This document shows positions 8,795-17,801 of a stretch of 64,000 nucleotides of DNA, one piece after another. The DNA comes from a bacterium (GTDB lineage: Bacteria > Electryoneota > RPQS01). The notes under the pieces were generated by a model, which worked only from the letters and a program-made list of their open reading frames with translations, ran no database searches and had not been told where the DNA came from. Where the stretch lies: NCBI GenBank assembly GCA_023382385.1, contig JAHDVH010000003.1, positions 62,001 through 126,000 of the forward strand, written 5' to 3'. Each line of letters opens with the position of its first letter. Within the stretch, counting starts at the first letter, position 1. The translations under genes were made by a program, and so were the position numbers.

Positions 8795-10054
8795 TTATCT
8801 ATCCAGCTCGCCGCCGATCATGTTGATCGAGCCGAATGTCGGGACAATATCAGCAACCATATAGCCATTGATCATCTCCTGAAGGCTGGCAACCGTCGTG
8901 AAGCACGGCGGACGGCAACGCACGCGCCACGCGCGATCATTGCATCCGTCCTTTGAATGCTCATCCGGATGACTGACAATGTAAAACCCTAACTCGCCAT
9001 TGCCTCCCTCGACCGGGAAATACACTTCGCCTTCAGGAACGCGAATGCCGTGGCCGTACATGATCAACTTGAAGTGATTCATCAGGCCTTCGATATTGCC
9101 GTAAGTATCCTTCTTGTCCGGCAACACGACGCGCTTGTTATCACAACTTACCGGGCCGCCCGGGATTCTTGCGACACACTGTTCGATGATTCGACAGCTC
9201 TGCTCCATCTCAGCCATGCGCACAAGATAACGATCGAGATTGTCTCCACGGCGACCGACAGGTACTTCCCAATCAAGCTGATCGTAAACCAAATACGGAA
9301 AGTCCTTGCGCACATCGTAGGCTACGCCGCTGCCCCGCAAACACGGTCCGGTCCAGCCCCAGGCGATCGCTCGCTCCGCGGGCATGATGGCGATGTTTTC
9401 CATGCGCTCCACGAAAATCCGATTGTTTGTCAGCAGGATATCACACTCGTTCAAGATTTCGCGGATCTCCTTAACGACCCACAAGCACTTGTCGAGCCAG
9501 CCTTCGGGGAGATCATAGGGCATGCCGCCGACCCGCGTCGTCATCGTGGTCACACGTGCACCGCAATACTCTTCAATCAACTCCCAAAGATACTCGCGGC
9601 CTTTGATCATGTAGAGAAAGACCGTGAAGCCGCCAAGTTCCATTGCCGATGCGCCGACACAAGTCAGATGGTCGCTGATCCGCGCGATTTCGCAGAGCAA
9701 AGTACGGATGTACTGACCGCGCGGGGGAAGTTCAAGGCCGAGCAGCTTCTCGACCGCCATGCAATAGCCGACGTTGTTGATTGGCGAAGAAACGTAATTC
9801 AAGCGATCCGTATAGATGATCGCCTGATTCCACGTGCTCTCTTCGCAACTCTTCTCAAACGCGCGATGCAGATATCCGATCTCGACTTCCGACTCCACGA
9901 CCAGCTCGCCTTCGAGTTTGGTCATAATGCGGATAATTCCGTGCATGGCAGGATGCGCGGGCCCGATGTTCAGCAGCATCTCTTTCTGCTGAAACTCAGG
10001 CTCGTCCGGCGGCACCGCGGCTTTGATTTCGGAAAGTGCGTCGAGTTCTGGCAT
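8795..10054 (-). CDS. nuoD: NADH-quinone oxidoreductase subunit D
   Basis: 49-kDa-type subunit, related to NiFe-hydrogenase large subunits, that lines the quinone-reduction site with NuoB; 419 aa. Landmarks are NIGPAHPAMHGIIR (the His loop at the quinone pocket), EIGYLHRAFEKSCEES, the LTNNRIFVERM segment, and the C-terminus FGSINMIGGELDR. The cysteines that bind Ni-Fe in hydrogenases are absent, as expected for complex I. It lies 4 nt after nuoC. Confidence 0.97.
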   Translation of the reverse strand: MPELDALSEIKAAVPPDEPEFQQKEMLLNIGPAHPAMHGIIRIMTKLEGELVVESEVEIGYLHRAFEKSCEESTWNQAIIYTDRLNYVSSPINNVGYCMAVEKLLGLELPPRGQYIRTLLCEIARISDHLTCVGASAMELGGFTVFLYMIKGREYLWELIEEYCGARVTTMTTRVGGMPYDLPEGWLDKCLWVVKEIREILNECDILLTNNRIFVERMENIAIMPAERAIAWGWTGPCLRGSGVAYDVRKDFPYLVYDQLDWEVPVGRRGDNLDRYLVRMAEMEQSCRIIEQCVARIPGGPVSCDNKRVVLPDKKDTYGNIEGLMNHFKLIMYGHGIRVPEGEVYFPVEGGNGELGFYIVSHPDEHSKDGCNDRAWRVRCRPPCFTTVASLQEMINGYMVADIVPTFGSINMIGGELDR

Positions 10055-10057
10055 ATC

Positions 10058-10534
10058 TTAGTTCTGCGGTCCCATCAGAGGTTGGCGCTTGGTCTTGGGA
10101 TAGTCCTTGCGCAACGGGTGGCCTTCGAATTCTTCATAGAGCATGATGCGCTTGAGATTCGTGTGACCTTCAAATTTGATACCAAACAGGTCCCAGACTT
10201 CGCGCTCAAACCAGTCGGCAATCGGATATAGTCCGGTCAGCGTCGGAATGCGAGCGTTCGACTCTTCCAACTGCGCCTTCACACGCAGCCGCGTCTTGCT
10301 CTCGACGTTGAGGAAATGATAGACCATCTCAAAACGCGGGCGGCGCGGCAGGTAATCCACGCACGTCAAGTCCACGAGCATGTCGTAGCCGAATGCATCT
10401 TTAAGAATGCGCACGATCTCGACGATCTGCTTGGCTTCAACGATCATCGTGCGATCCCCAAACCGCTCGTGCCAATCCAGCACGGCCGTCGGGTGCGCTT
10501 TTTCGATTGCAATATGTTCGGGGAATTTAGACAT
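10058..10534 (-). CDS. nuoC: NADH-quinone oxidoreductase subunit C
   Basis: 30-kDa-type scaffold subunit of the peripheral arm, 158 aa. The family signature ERExWDLFGIxFEGHxxLxRIMLYEEFEGHPLRKDYP is present near the C-terminus (ending KDYPKTKRQPL). It has no cofactor. It is a stand-alone gene, not fused to nuoD. Its upstream neighbour is not nuoB but the two-protein secreted cassette, whose last gene ends 3 nt before this start. nuoC translation may therefore depend on read-through of the inserted genes. Confidence 0.95.
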   Translation of the reverse strand: MSKFPEHIAIEKAHPTAVLDWHERFGDRTMIVEAKQIVEIVRILKDAFGYDMLVDLTCVDYLPRRPRFEMVYHFLNVESKTRLRVKAQLEESNARIPTLTGLYPIADWFEREVWDLFGIKFEGHTNLKRIMLYEEFEGHPLRKDYPKTKRQPLMGPQN

Positions 10535-10537
10535 AAA

Positions 10538-11464
10538 CTAAGGGCCAAGAACTTCACGATTGTGGTTCAGCATTACGTGAAGCCACTTCAAGTAATTTTG
10601 TTCAGCGCCTGACAGAGGCCCTGCGGTTGAATCAGGAAGAAGCGGGTCTGTATTATTTTCAAGCCTATCAATCGCTTTGTCATATGAGTTTATTGCATCT
10701 GATGTATCGCCTTGCGCAAGCGAGGATCTTGCCCTTAACGTCAAACCAACTACAGAGTTCTCGTCTAAAGCCAATATAGAGTCAGTCCAAAGTTCCGCAG
10801 CTGTAAAATTCGTGTCCTTCATCGCGCGAAGAAAACACGCCTCATATGCGTTTATTGTGTCGGAAACAGATTGAGCTTGATAAAACTCAAAAACGTATCC
10901 CCCTGAAATCCCGTAAAAGTCCGCTGGTACCCTATCAGTCGGGGCGAAGCAAATTTGATATCTACCCTCAGGCAAATCCCATATATCAAACTGCGCAATA
11001 TAATCAATAGAGGCAACTGGAATTTCATTGGGAGGAGGAGTGGGACCGATTCGTGAATACCACCCTCTAAGTCGGTATCCCAATTGACTCGCATCCCTAA
11101 AAACTGGACCATCTGCATCCACTACAAAAAGCTGGAGAACACGAGGCGCGAACCATTCAGCTACATCCTTCCCATCCAAACTGTATGCTTTGTTTGGTTG
11201 ATTGTTGACAAAATTTATAGAGACCTCAAGAGTATCATTCACACCTTTAATCAGCGATTTATGGTATGGATACCCAATGCCTGGTAAATCACCGGAAAAG
11301 TACACGTGGTTATAGATGCTTGTATCAGGATAAGGTTGATACCATCTACATCCGGGCGCATCTTGTGAATACTCTACCCATTGGCGTGAAGAGTAAAACA
11401 ATCTATCAAGCTCACCATCAGCCCAAGCAAGCCTAATTGTGTTCAACTCAATCAGAGTGAACAT
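10538..11464 (-). CDS. Unrecognised protein, probably extracytoplasmic, TPR-like C-terminus
   Basis: 308 aa, no family recognised. The middle is beta-rich with many aromatic residues. The C-terminal third (ACFLRAMKDTNFTAAELWTD and QGDTSDAINSYDKAIDRLE) has alternating small and large residues typical of one or two degenerate TPR units. The N-terminus (MFTLIELNTIRLAWA) is only weakly hydrophobic, so export is uncertain. It starts 5 nt after the metzincin-like gene and ends 3 nt before nuoC. Base composition is visibly AT-richer (about 40-45% G+C by eye) than the nuo genes around it. It may be a partner or substrate of the neighbouring protease. Confidence 0.6.
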   Translation of the reverse strand: MFTLIELNTIRLAWADGELDRLFYSSRQWVEYSQDAPGCRWYQPYPDTSIYNHVYFSGDLPGIGYPYHKSLIKGVNDTLEVSINFVNNQPNKAYSLDGKDVAEWFAPRVLQLFVVDADGPVFRDASQLGYRLRGWYSRIGPTPPPNEIPVASIDYIAQFDIWDLPEGRYQICFAPTDRVPADFYGISGGYVFEFYQAQSVSDTINAYEACFLRAMKDTNFTAAELWTDSILALDENSVVGLTLRARSSLAQGDTSDAINSYDKAIDRLENNTDPLLPDSTAGPLSGAEQNYLKWLHVMLNHNREVLGP

Positions 11465-11469
11465 AACAA

Positions 11470-13689
11470 TTAAAGAGCAACTTCGAATGTCAATCCTCTT
11501 CGCTTTCTTTCTTTGATGCTGATTTGAGCTTTGCTTTCATCAGAATAGGTCGAGTCAGTCGAAGTAAGGAAAAACCTACGTGTGGAGAGAAACTTGTACT
11601 TTGACATTATTGTGCGAATCACAATATTGTCAGATTGATGAAGCATTCCTACTGTGTGCCCAAATTCATGAGCAATTGTTCGACTGTACGCGAAAGGGAA
11701 GTCAACTTGCCAAAGTGAATCAGACACATATAAGTCACGATAATTCGCATAGGCATTTAAGTTTACTATCGATCGTGCAGTGTTGTTCGGTATTGATGCA
11801 CCGTTATCTGTGGTACCAAAGTCAGTAGCTCCTTGCCACGTAATTCCTAAATCTGTTTCAGGGTTCGCGTTTCCTCGAATCATCTCATCATATTCTACGT
11901 CACGTCGCCACGTCCAAAATGTGACAGCACGTACAGTATCTGTTTTTGACATCGGATATGGAGATGGATAACCAAGTCCAAAGTACCATAAACTCGCTCC
12001 AACACGGTTGAAGTTGATATCACGTCCATAAACGTCTGTATCACCAATCATAAGCCTTACGTTCTCGATTGTCGCCTGGTCATCGATGCGGTACTTCGTT
12101 GGACTAAATCTTATTGAGTCTGTGAACAAGATTTCGAGTGTATCTATGCGATTCACTGTATCAAATGCTGCAGTGTCAGTGAATGACTTATAAATGAAAC
12201 CGGGCATAAGATCAAGAACTTCCCGATTATTAGGATCCTGGCCCATATCATTGCGAACATGTACAATGACCGATTTCTTACGCGGGTCCAGTCTTCTGTG
12301 GCTATTACCTGCCGAAGTATCCGTGCTATCGTCTGTTATCATCAATCCCCGATACTCAGCGAAATTGCAGAGACTATCGCCGTCGATTAATCGCCCTTGC
12401 GGTACTATGTCGTAATCGGTAATCCCCAAGAACGGCGTCACAAATGGCCTGAAATATCGAATATCTATTGGCACCCATGATGATCCTTGCCAGTATTTTG
12501 CAACTCTTGATTCCCACGCATCTGACATGCAGTCGCCATAGTTAACACCGGCATCATAATACCCATCATAGTCAAATGGAACAGTAATCGACCATAGAGA
12601 ATCTACAATATATGCAGAATCCGGATGCCACATTTTCATTCTTCGGTCTTTGCCGGGACCAACCTCGGGAGTCACAATGGAGTGCGCGCCGTAATCGAGC
12701 GCCTTGAGCCACAACGTATCGTACTCAACATTTGCCTGAGCAATATAGGCAATAATATCGGTCTTGAATAGCTCTCTGCCGGCAGGGAATGGGTAGTTTG
12801 GTTGAGGATTGACCTGTATTGTATCACCGGGCAGGAACCAGTAGTTACCGGGAGCCGAGGCAATCGTCTGAACCGTGTCGAAGACATAGTATCCATACTT
12901 CTCGGGGTAGCCTACAGTGTAGTCCCAATACCGAAACTTATCCAGTGAATCCCAGGGCACAGGTCCGGAGAAGCCCATTGTATGCGGCTCAGTGTCGCGC
13001 TGACCAAACCGAGTTGAATCATCAAATCTCGGCGAATTCATACACTCGCCCTGCCACATCGACATATCCCAAATGTGGTATCGGATATCAAAAACGCCCA
13101 AGCTTGAGTCCGGAGAAAATTGGAACACAAGTCCTATAGAATCGCCGGGCGTTGGGAGCCAACTACGGCCGTCATTGCCCTGAGAGTCAATATAGCCAAG
13201 AAAATCCGTTTTCACTTCGCCTGCAAATGGTGGATATTCTTCACATTCGCCTAAGTTCACGTCAAGAGACATTTGCATCACTGTGACATTCTGAAGATAT
13301 GCCACAAGATTAGTATCGATTCCAGCACAGTCGTCATCCTGTAAACGGGGCTGAAACATAAAACAGCGCATTGCTGTGACCCCGTACTCGGGATCATTGT
13401 TGCCGCCGCAAAACGTAAACCAAGGGTTACTATCTACAACATACCAAATCCGCCATCTTCCGCACGGACCCAACGGGGCCTTCAGTAAAAGCTCGCCACT
13501 CGCGGTAACTCGGACGATTGCCGAGTCACAGAATCCGGAAGGGTCGTCTTGATCTCTATAGCAGTTGAGAACTTCTTCACGATACCAATGCTGGCCAAGC
13601 CTTGGGTAATTATCCTCGTTTAGAACTGCTACACTTTCTTCCGTAAACGCACGCCCTTTGTCATCGGGATCGTCGAGGTTCTGAAACAC
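11470..13689 (-). CDS. Secreted metzincin-like zinc metalloprotease, body
   Basis: 739 aa read from a GTG at 13689. Near the C-terminus HEFGHTVGMLH (about residues 674-684) is a textbook metzincin zinc site, HExxHxxGxxH, with the catalytic Glu and three His ligands. About 10 residues later IMS supplies the Met-turn. The rest is a long Asp/Tyr/Trp-rich beta-type sequence of unknown fold. There is no signal peptide of its own: export information lies in the short reading frame just upstream (13689-13940), and the two probably form one gene broken by a frameshift. It is AT-richer than its neighbours and sits between nuoB and nuoC. Its substrate is unknown. Confidence 0.75.
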   Translation of the reverse strand: MFQNLDDPDDKGRAFTEESVAVLNEDNYPRLGQHWYREEVLNCYRDQDDPSGFCDSAIVRVTASGELLLKAPLGPCGRWRIWYVVDSNPWFTFCGGNNDPEYGVTAMRCFMFQPRLQDDDCAGIDTNLVAYLQNVTVMQMSLDVNLGECEEYPPFAGEVKTDFLGYIDSQGNDGRSWLPTPGDSIGLVFQFSPDSSLGVFDIRYHIWDMSMWQGECMNSPRFDDSTRFGQRDTEPHTMGFSGPVPWDSLDKFRYWDYTVGYPEKYGYYVFDTVQTIASAPGNYWFLPGDTIQVNPQPNYPFPAGRELFKTDIIAYIAQANVEYDTLWLKALDYGAHSIVTPEVGPGKDRRMKMWHPDSAYIVDSLWSITVPFDYDGYYDAGVNYGDCMSDAWESRVAKYWQGSSWVPIDIRYFRPFVTPFLGITDYDIVPQGRLIDGDSLCNFAEYRGLMITDDSTDTSAGNSHRRLDPRKKSVIVHVRNDMGQDPNNREVLDLMPGFIYKSFTDTAAFDTVNRIDTLEILFTDSIRFSPTKYRIDDQATIENVRLMIGDTDVYGRDINFNRVGASLWYFGLGYPSPYPMSKTDTVRAVTFWTWRRDVEYDEMIRGNANPETDLGITWQGATDFGTTDNGASIPNNTARSIVNLNAYANYRDLYVSDSLWQVDFPFAYSRTIAHEFGHTVGMLHQSDNIVIRTIMSKYKFLSTRRFFLTSTDSTYSDESKAQISIKERKRRGLTFEVAL

Positions 13690-13940
13690 TATGGGTCCCT
13701 CGCGAAACGCGGAGGGCCAAATTCCAACCCATCATTCACTCTGAAATTGTAAAACGTATCGGTATAGGAGTAGCTGTAAGTCAAGAGCAAGCGAACGCCA
13801 TACCATCGGCCTCCGTCGTTCTCGTGAATCGGACCACCAGACATGCCGATTTGAAAGTCTGCGAAAGAGGCGGTTGTCGTGACGAGAAACAGTGCGAGAC
13901 ATACGGCTAATCGTCTTGACGTCTTGCCTTCTACTTCCAC
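13689..13940 (-). pseudogene. Signal-peptide fragment, likely 5' end of the frameshifted metzincin gene
   Basis: 83 codons from a GTG at 13940, which overlaps nuoB by 10 nt. The product has a clear Sec signal peptide (basic RR, then LAVCLALFLVTTTASFA) and about 55 mature residues, then stops at TAG (13689-13691). The protease frame starts on the last base of that stop. Adding one base in the short G/C runs at 13693-13699 would join the two frames into a continuous product (...FARGPIVFQNLDD...) of about 820 aa with signal peptide, beta region and C-terminal zinc site. Alternatives are a sequencing indel, a real inactivating mutation, or programmed frameshifting with coupled restart at the GTG. 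Confidence 0.6.
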
Positions 13941-14434
13941 TCGTGCTTTTGGTTTTGAATCAGCTCTTGGAGCTTCAAGAGGCCATCCAGCACGGCTTCG
14001 GGACGGGGTGGACAGCCGGCAATATAGACGTCCACAGGGATGATGGTGTCTATGCCCTGCACGGTCGCATAGTTGTCATATGGCCCGCCGCAGCTTGCGC
14101 AGGCACCAAAACTCACCACCCACTTCGGATCCGCCATTTGCTCATAAATTGTTTTTAGAACCGGAGCGATCTTATGACTGATCGTTCCCACCACCCAGAG
14201 CACATCCGCCTGACGTGGTGAAAAGCGCGGAAACGCCGCGCCGAAGCGATCCAAGTCATAATGCGAACAGGCCGTCGACATGAACTCCATGCCGCAGCAA
14301 GCAGTCACGAACGGGTACTGAAACAGTGAATACTTGCGCGCCCAGCCCAGCAGCTTGTCAAACCTGGTGGTCATCACGTTGGCCGACAGCGAACGCGTCA
14401 TATCCATGGCGGGGCTTTGCATCAATTCGCTCAT
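13931..14434 (-). CDS. nuoB: NADH-quinone oxidoreductase subunit B (cluster N2)
   Basis: PSST-type subunit that holds the terminal 4Fe-4S cluster N2 and reduces quinone with NuoD; 167 aa. The adjacent cysteines in TACCGMEFM, then SFGACASCGG, and AGCPPRPEA are the N2 ligands. VDVYIAGCPPRPEAVLDGLLKLQ is the usual C-terminal block. It starts 1 nt after nuoA. It is not followed by nuoC: the secreted protease cassette begins inside its last codons. Confidence 0.96.
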   Translation of the reverse strand: MSELMQSPAMDMTRSLSANVMTTRFDKLLGWARKYSLFQYPFVTACCGMEFMSTACSHYDLDRFGAAFPRFSPRQADVLWVVGTISHKIAPVLKTIYEQMADPKWVVSFGACASCGGPYDNYATVQGIDTIIPVDVYIAGCPPRPEAVLDGLLKLQELIQNQKHEWK

Positions 14435-14435
14435 C

Positions 14436-14807
14436 TTATTTCCACTCCAGCACGCGCTTTTTCACGGCGTAATACAGCCCAACGGCAAGGATGGCCAGAA
14501 AGACCGTCATGGAGATCAACCCCAGCATCCCGACTTCGCGGAAACTTACCGCCCAAGGATACAAAAAGGCCACCTCAATGTCGAACACGACAAACAAGAT
14601 GGCCACGAGGTAATACTTGATGGGGAACGGCTGAGTCGCATCAGTCTTCGAGACGAACCCCGACTCAAATGGGGCGTTTTTGATTTCGTTCGGGCGCTTC
14701 GGACCCAGAAAAACGGTCAGAGCCACAAACAGTCCAACCACCGCGGCAACGCCGGCGGTCAGAACGAGGAAGACGATGAGATTATTATTGTGGAGGACGT
14801 CCGGCAT
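14436..14807 (-). CDS. nuoA: NADH-quinone oxidoreductase subunit A
   Basis: Small membrane subunit of complex I, 123 aa with three transmembrane helices. The loop KNAPFESGFVSKTDATQPFPIKYYLVAILFVVFDIEVAFLYPWA has the family's PFESG and FDIEVAFLYPWA motifs. The acidic residues of the latter sit by the E-channel. It is the first gene of the operon. An extended -10 promoter lies about 70 nt upstream. Confidence 0.96.
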   Translation of the reverse strand: MPDVLHNNNLIVFLVLTAGVAAVVGLFVALTVFLGPKRPNEIKNAPFESGFVSKTDATQPFPIKYYLVAILFVVFDIEVAFLYPWAVSFREVGMLGLISMTVFLAILAVGLYYAVKKRVLEWK

Positions 14808-14874
14808 GGCGGGCGAAGGACGGGACGCTTGCTACGTTTTTCACGAGATGGCAATATCTTGAGCCAAGCGTTGC

Positions 14875-14905
14875 ATTATAGCATCCGGAATCACGGTCAT
14901 CTCAA
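14875..14905 (-). promoter_or_regulatory. Predicted sigma70-type promoter of the nuo operon
   Basis: On the minus strand TGCTATAAT (-10 at 14875-14880, preceded by the TGn extension) lies 19 nt downstream of TTGAGA (14900-14905). The spacer is slightly long, but the extended -10 compensates. Predicted initiation near 14868 gives a leader of about 60 nt before nuoA. No other gene lies between this site and the end of the DUF3857 gene at 15027. Confidence 0.5.
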
Positions 14906-15026
14906 GTGAACATAACACTTTACGCTGACACGCTCGGAAGTTTGCTTCACTGCCCAATTGTGCGTTAAACTACGGAAAACTTTCGGCTTTGTCAATAAGC
15001 GAATCAGCGGCCCTGCGCCTTTCCCC

Positions 15027-16955
15027 CTACTTTTTTCGCTCAAGTACCAGCAGCCTGTTCTTGGTGTCGATTAGCTCTTCGAAGGCATCCCGCAGAGTCT
15101 GGTACTCTTCAACTGGCACAACATCCTGCTTAAATCGCAGACTTTGGCTCCATTCGATCCTATCCGATAGCTGCTTGGGGACCAGCGTCAGAGAGACAAA
15201 CGGGTTCTCTACAATTAAGGGCGGAGGCAGATAGGACACACGATACTCTGCCGGGTAAGACAAGAGAACGGTGGTCGTAGTTGTTCCTTCAGTCGGCAAG
15301 TCGACCGGATACTTCACCTCAGGCATTGACGGGTAAAATCCCGAAACTGCGAAGGAAAACGGCGTCACTGGAAGTTCAACCAGAATCAAGTCATCTTGAT
15401 GTACTGCGTAATCTTTGCACTCGAACTCGAGACTCACGCGCATCGGCTGCGTCAGAATCTCCGGACTTGAGACTTCACTATTGACGACCTTCGCGCCCTG
15501 GCCAATCCGCGACACAGCACGTTGGAAGTAGATGCTCCTTTCCTGCTCTTTCTGGTCAGCAAAGATATTGCGGGCACTTGCAGCATAGTCTCCAACGGCC
15601 TCGCAGTCAGCCCGGCCGGACAAAGTTCCTTCTCGGTCAAGCTGAACGGACATCCGCGTATCGACATGCCGATCCATGTGAACGAGATCTCTCGCCAGCG
15701 ACACAAGCGGCGCACCGAGCACCATTTGACAGGCCATGCCCTGCGTTCGTGAATAGGAAATTTCGTGCGGAGGCAAGTACCGCGGCGTGGGATCCAGAAA
15801 GAGAGTGTCTTCGGCCATCGGAACGGCCAGTATCATGTGATTGAATTGCGCAAGCGCGGGCAGCATGCTGAACGGTGTGTTGGACGACTGCATCAGCACC
15901 GGATAAGAGTTAAGGCCGTATCCTCCCAACAGCGCGGAGAGTAGCACCAGCTTGTCCCGCACGTCGCCGTATCGATTCTTCCATACATTGTCCGCGTCAT
16001 TCGGCTCATAGCCTACGGCTCCGAACGACAGCGGCACAGTGCGAATGTGCTGCTGCACCCAATAGGCAATGTTCTGGGCGATCGGACGCGCTGTTTGGCC
16101 CGGTACGGTTGCCACCTTGGAAAAGTCGCTTATTGCCTGATTGCCTGCTTCTACCGCCTTCCAAAACCGCTCGCCGACATACAGCCCGCAGTCACTCCAC
16201 TCTTCGAACGACGTGTAAACCAGTCTCGGCATCAGGTGTGAACTTGGCACCATATTCGGTTCCTGCACAAGCTGCTCGAGATCATTGAACTGCCAGACAA
16301 GTCTCCTTCGCGAACCCTCGAAGCTTTCGTCGGGCACAGCAGCGGAATTCTGCATCTCGTATCGAATTCTTCGTGATGAACTATTCACAATCTCAAATCG
16401 TTGCTCCAAGACCGGCTCAAAGCCGCCAAACTCCATCGTCCCGTCTTGAAAGTCATCCGGCCAGGGCGTGCGGCCCGTCTTCGGCACAATCCGGTATTTC
16501 CAGAAAATCACAGCCCCCGCTGCAAGACCCGGAAAGCTGACGTTTTGCTGTTTCAGCTGCGAATAGGCCGAAGCCCACTGCACTTCCGGAGCACTGGTGA
16601 TGGTAAAGGCGTCGGACTCCGGCTCAATCCAAGTTCCATCCGCCTGGCGGGTCCACACCGCATCGAATATCACCGTGTCGCGGGTGTCTTCAAATCTAAT
16701 CGAGCGATCTCCCTGATCATCTTTTGCCCGATCGTCCAAAAGCTTAATACATTGATCAACACTCATGGTGGCCGCTCCTGAGGAGTCGATTTCCAGAGTG
16801 TGCCGATCCCAAATCACGAGGATTGAGGCTTGGGGATATCTTTCCGGTCCCGGCGCTGAACTAATGGCGAGTTCTACTTCTGCAGGAACTTCGGCAGCGA
16901 TAAGCGAGGCTCGTGCAAAAAGCACGGCACACGCCAGCAAGATGAATTGCAGCAT
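15027..16955 (-). CDS. DUF3857/transglutaminase-like protein with catalytic Cys lost
   Basis: About 642 aa, exported: signal peptide MLQFILLACAVLFARASLIAA from the ATG at 16955. An in-frame start at 17150 would run into the neighbouring gene and hide the signal peptide, so it is rejected. Order: signal, DUF3857 beta domain (about 25-250), transglutaminase-like core (about 290-430), C-terminal beta domain. In the core the nucleophile position reads NRYGDVRDK where the paralogue at 17802-19694 has NKYGVCRDK, so Cys is replaced by Val. The His (QFNHMIL) and Asp (FLDPT) remain. It is therefore probably a non-catalytic binding protein in the periplasm. It is the last gene of a three-gene operon. 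Confidence 0.85.
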   Translation of the reverse strand: MLQFILLACAVLFARASLIAAEVPAEVELAISSAPGPERYPQASILVIWDRHTLEIDSSGAATMSVDQCIKLLDDRAKDDQGDRSIRFEDTRDTVIFDAVWTRQADGTWIEPESDAFTITSAPEVQWASAYSQLKQQNVSFPGLAAGAVIFWKYRIVPKTGRTPWPDDFQDGTMEFGGFEPVLEQRFEIVNSSSRRIRYEMQNSAAVPDESFEGSRRRLVWQFNDLEQLVQEPNMVPSSHLMPRLVYTSFEEWSDCGLYVGERFWKAVEAGNQAISDFSKVATVPGQTARPIAQNIAYWVQQHIRTVPLSFGAVGYEPNDADNVWKNRYGDVRDKLVLLSALLGGYGLNSYPVLMQSSNTPFSMLPALAQFNHMILAVPMAEDTLFLDPTPRYLPPHEISYSRTQGMACQMVLGAPLVSLARDLVHMDRHVDTRMSVQLDREGTLSGRADCEAVGDYAASARNIFADQKEQERSIYFQRAVSRIGQGAKVVNSEVSSPEILTQPMRVSLEFECKDYAVHQDDLILVELPVTPFSFAVSGFYPSMPEVKYPVDLPTEGTTTTTVLLSYPAEYRVSYLPPPLIVENPFVSLTLVPKQLSDRIEWSQSLRFKQDVVPVEEYQTLRDAFEELIDTKNRLLVLERKK

Positions 16956-16992
16956 GGCAGTTACGAAGGGATTGTTGGGAGAGGAAAGGCTG

Positions 16993-17781
16993 CTACGTGT
17001 GCAGCCGGTACCGATGCAGTGCGCGCCCTGCCATGCTCCCGATGAGTGTCGGGAGAACCGCGATGGCCACTGCGAGCGAGAGTTCAATCGGAAAGAGGCC
17101 GTTGGCTTCGGGATAGTGATAAAGTTCAAGCGCTGTTCGCAAGAGTGCAACGGCCGGGATACCGTATCCCAGCAGTATCACCCATCGCCACAACCTGTCG
17201 CTGTAGTGATAGCCGAGATAGGCAGCTGAAACCAACAGCAGCGCGCTGGCCAGAAGCAGGCCCCCCTTGCCGGGAATCTTGATGAAAATGACAGCAGACG
17301 ACGCACCCAAAGCTAATGCGGCGATGCGGGCGACGCGCGGTGTTTCCATGCCTGACCAATGCAATCTGCCACGCGCAAGCTTGCGAATCACCGCACCCGC
17401 ATAGGAGCCAATCGCCGCCGGAATTGCAAGCGTCGCGCCGAGCTGCAGACGAATCAACATGGACTTCCAAGAGTCGAATCCACCCAACAGCAATCCGACC
17501 AGCGTGTAGCCCAGAGCGAGCATCACCGGAAAACGCCACGGGGCACGCGAGTTCAAAAGACCAAGCAATAGGCCTGATACGGAGAGACCGATCGCCCAAG
17601 CGACGGTTCCCGCTTGATCAGCCAGCATGAACGGAGCGATAACACCTGCGATGCTGCACGCAATAGCCAGAAACCACCACAGAATCCTGCGCTGGCGGAC
17701 CTCGTCCTGGTCTTTCTGATAGAGGGTGTGCAAAGGCAATTCCTGAGGCATGGATTTCGTCACTGCAAGAATCCCGCCCAT
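16993..17781 (-). CDS. Unrecognised polytopic inner-membrane protein
   Basis: 262 aa. A short charged N-terminus (KDQDEVRQRR) is followed by about seven hydrophobic helices rich in Leu, Ala and Gly (for example WFLAIACSIAGVIAPFML, VMLALGYTLVGLLLGG, GLLLASALLLVSAAYLGY). I do not recognise the family. Its start is 20 nt after the stop of the upstream DUF3857 gene, and its stop is 37 nt before the start of the second DUF3857 gene, so all three should be co-transcribed. It could anchor or export something used by the two periplasmic proteins, which is speculation from context. Confidence 0.65.
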   Translation of the reverse strand: MGGILAVTKSMPQELPLHTLYQKDQDEVRQRRILWWFLAIACSIAGVIAPFMLADQAGTVAWAIGLSVSGLLLGLLNSRAPWRFPVMLALGYTLVGLLLGGFDSWKSMLIRLQLGATLAIPAAIGSYAGAVIRKLARGRLHWSGMETPRVARIAALALGASSAVIFIKIPGKGGLLLASALLLVSAAYLGYHYSDRLWRWVILLGYGIPAVALLRTALELYHYPEANGLFPIELSLAVAIAVLPTLIGSMAGRALHRYRLHT

Positions 17782-17801
17782 TGCGAAACTGCGCCGTTTT
17801 G

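Noticed and set aside
9050-10231. A 393-codon open frame on the plus strand opposite nuoD and nuoC
   Set aside because: It is antisense to two well-conserved genes, has no ribosome site and no recognisable domain. Long antisense frames are expected from codon bias in GC-rich genes.
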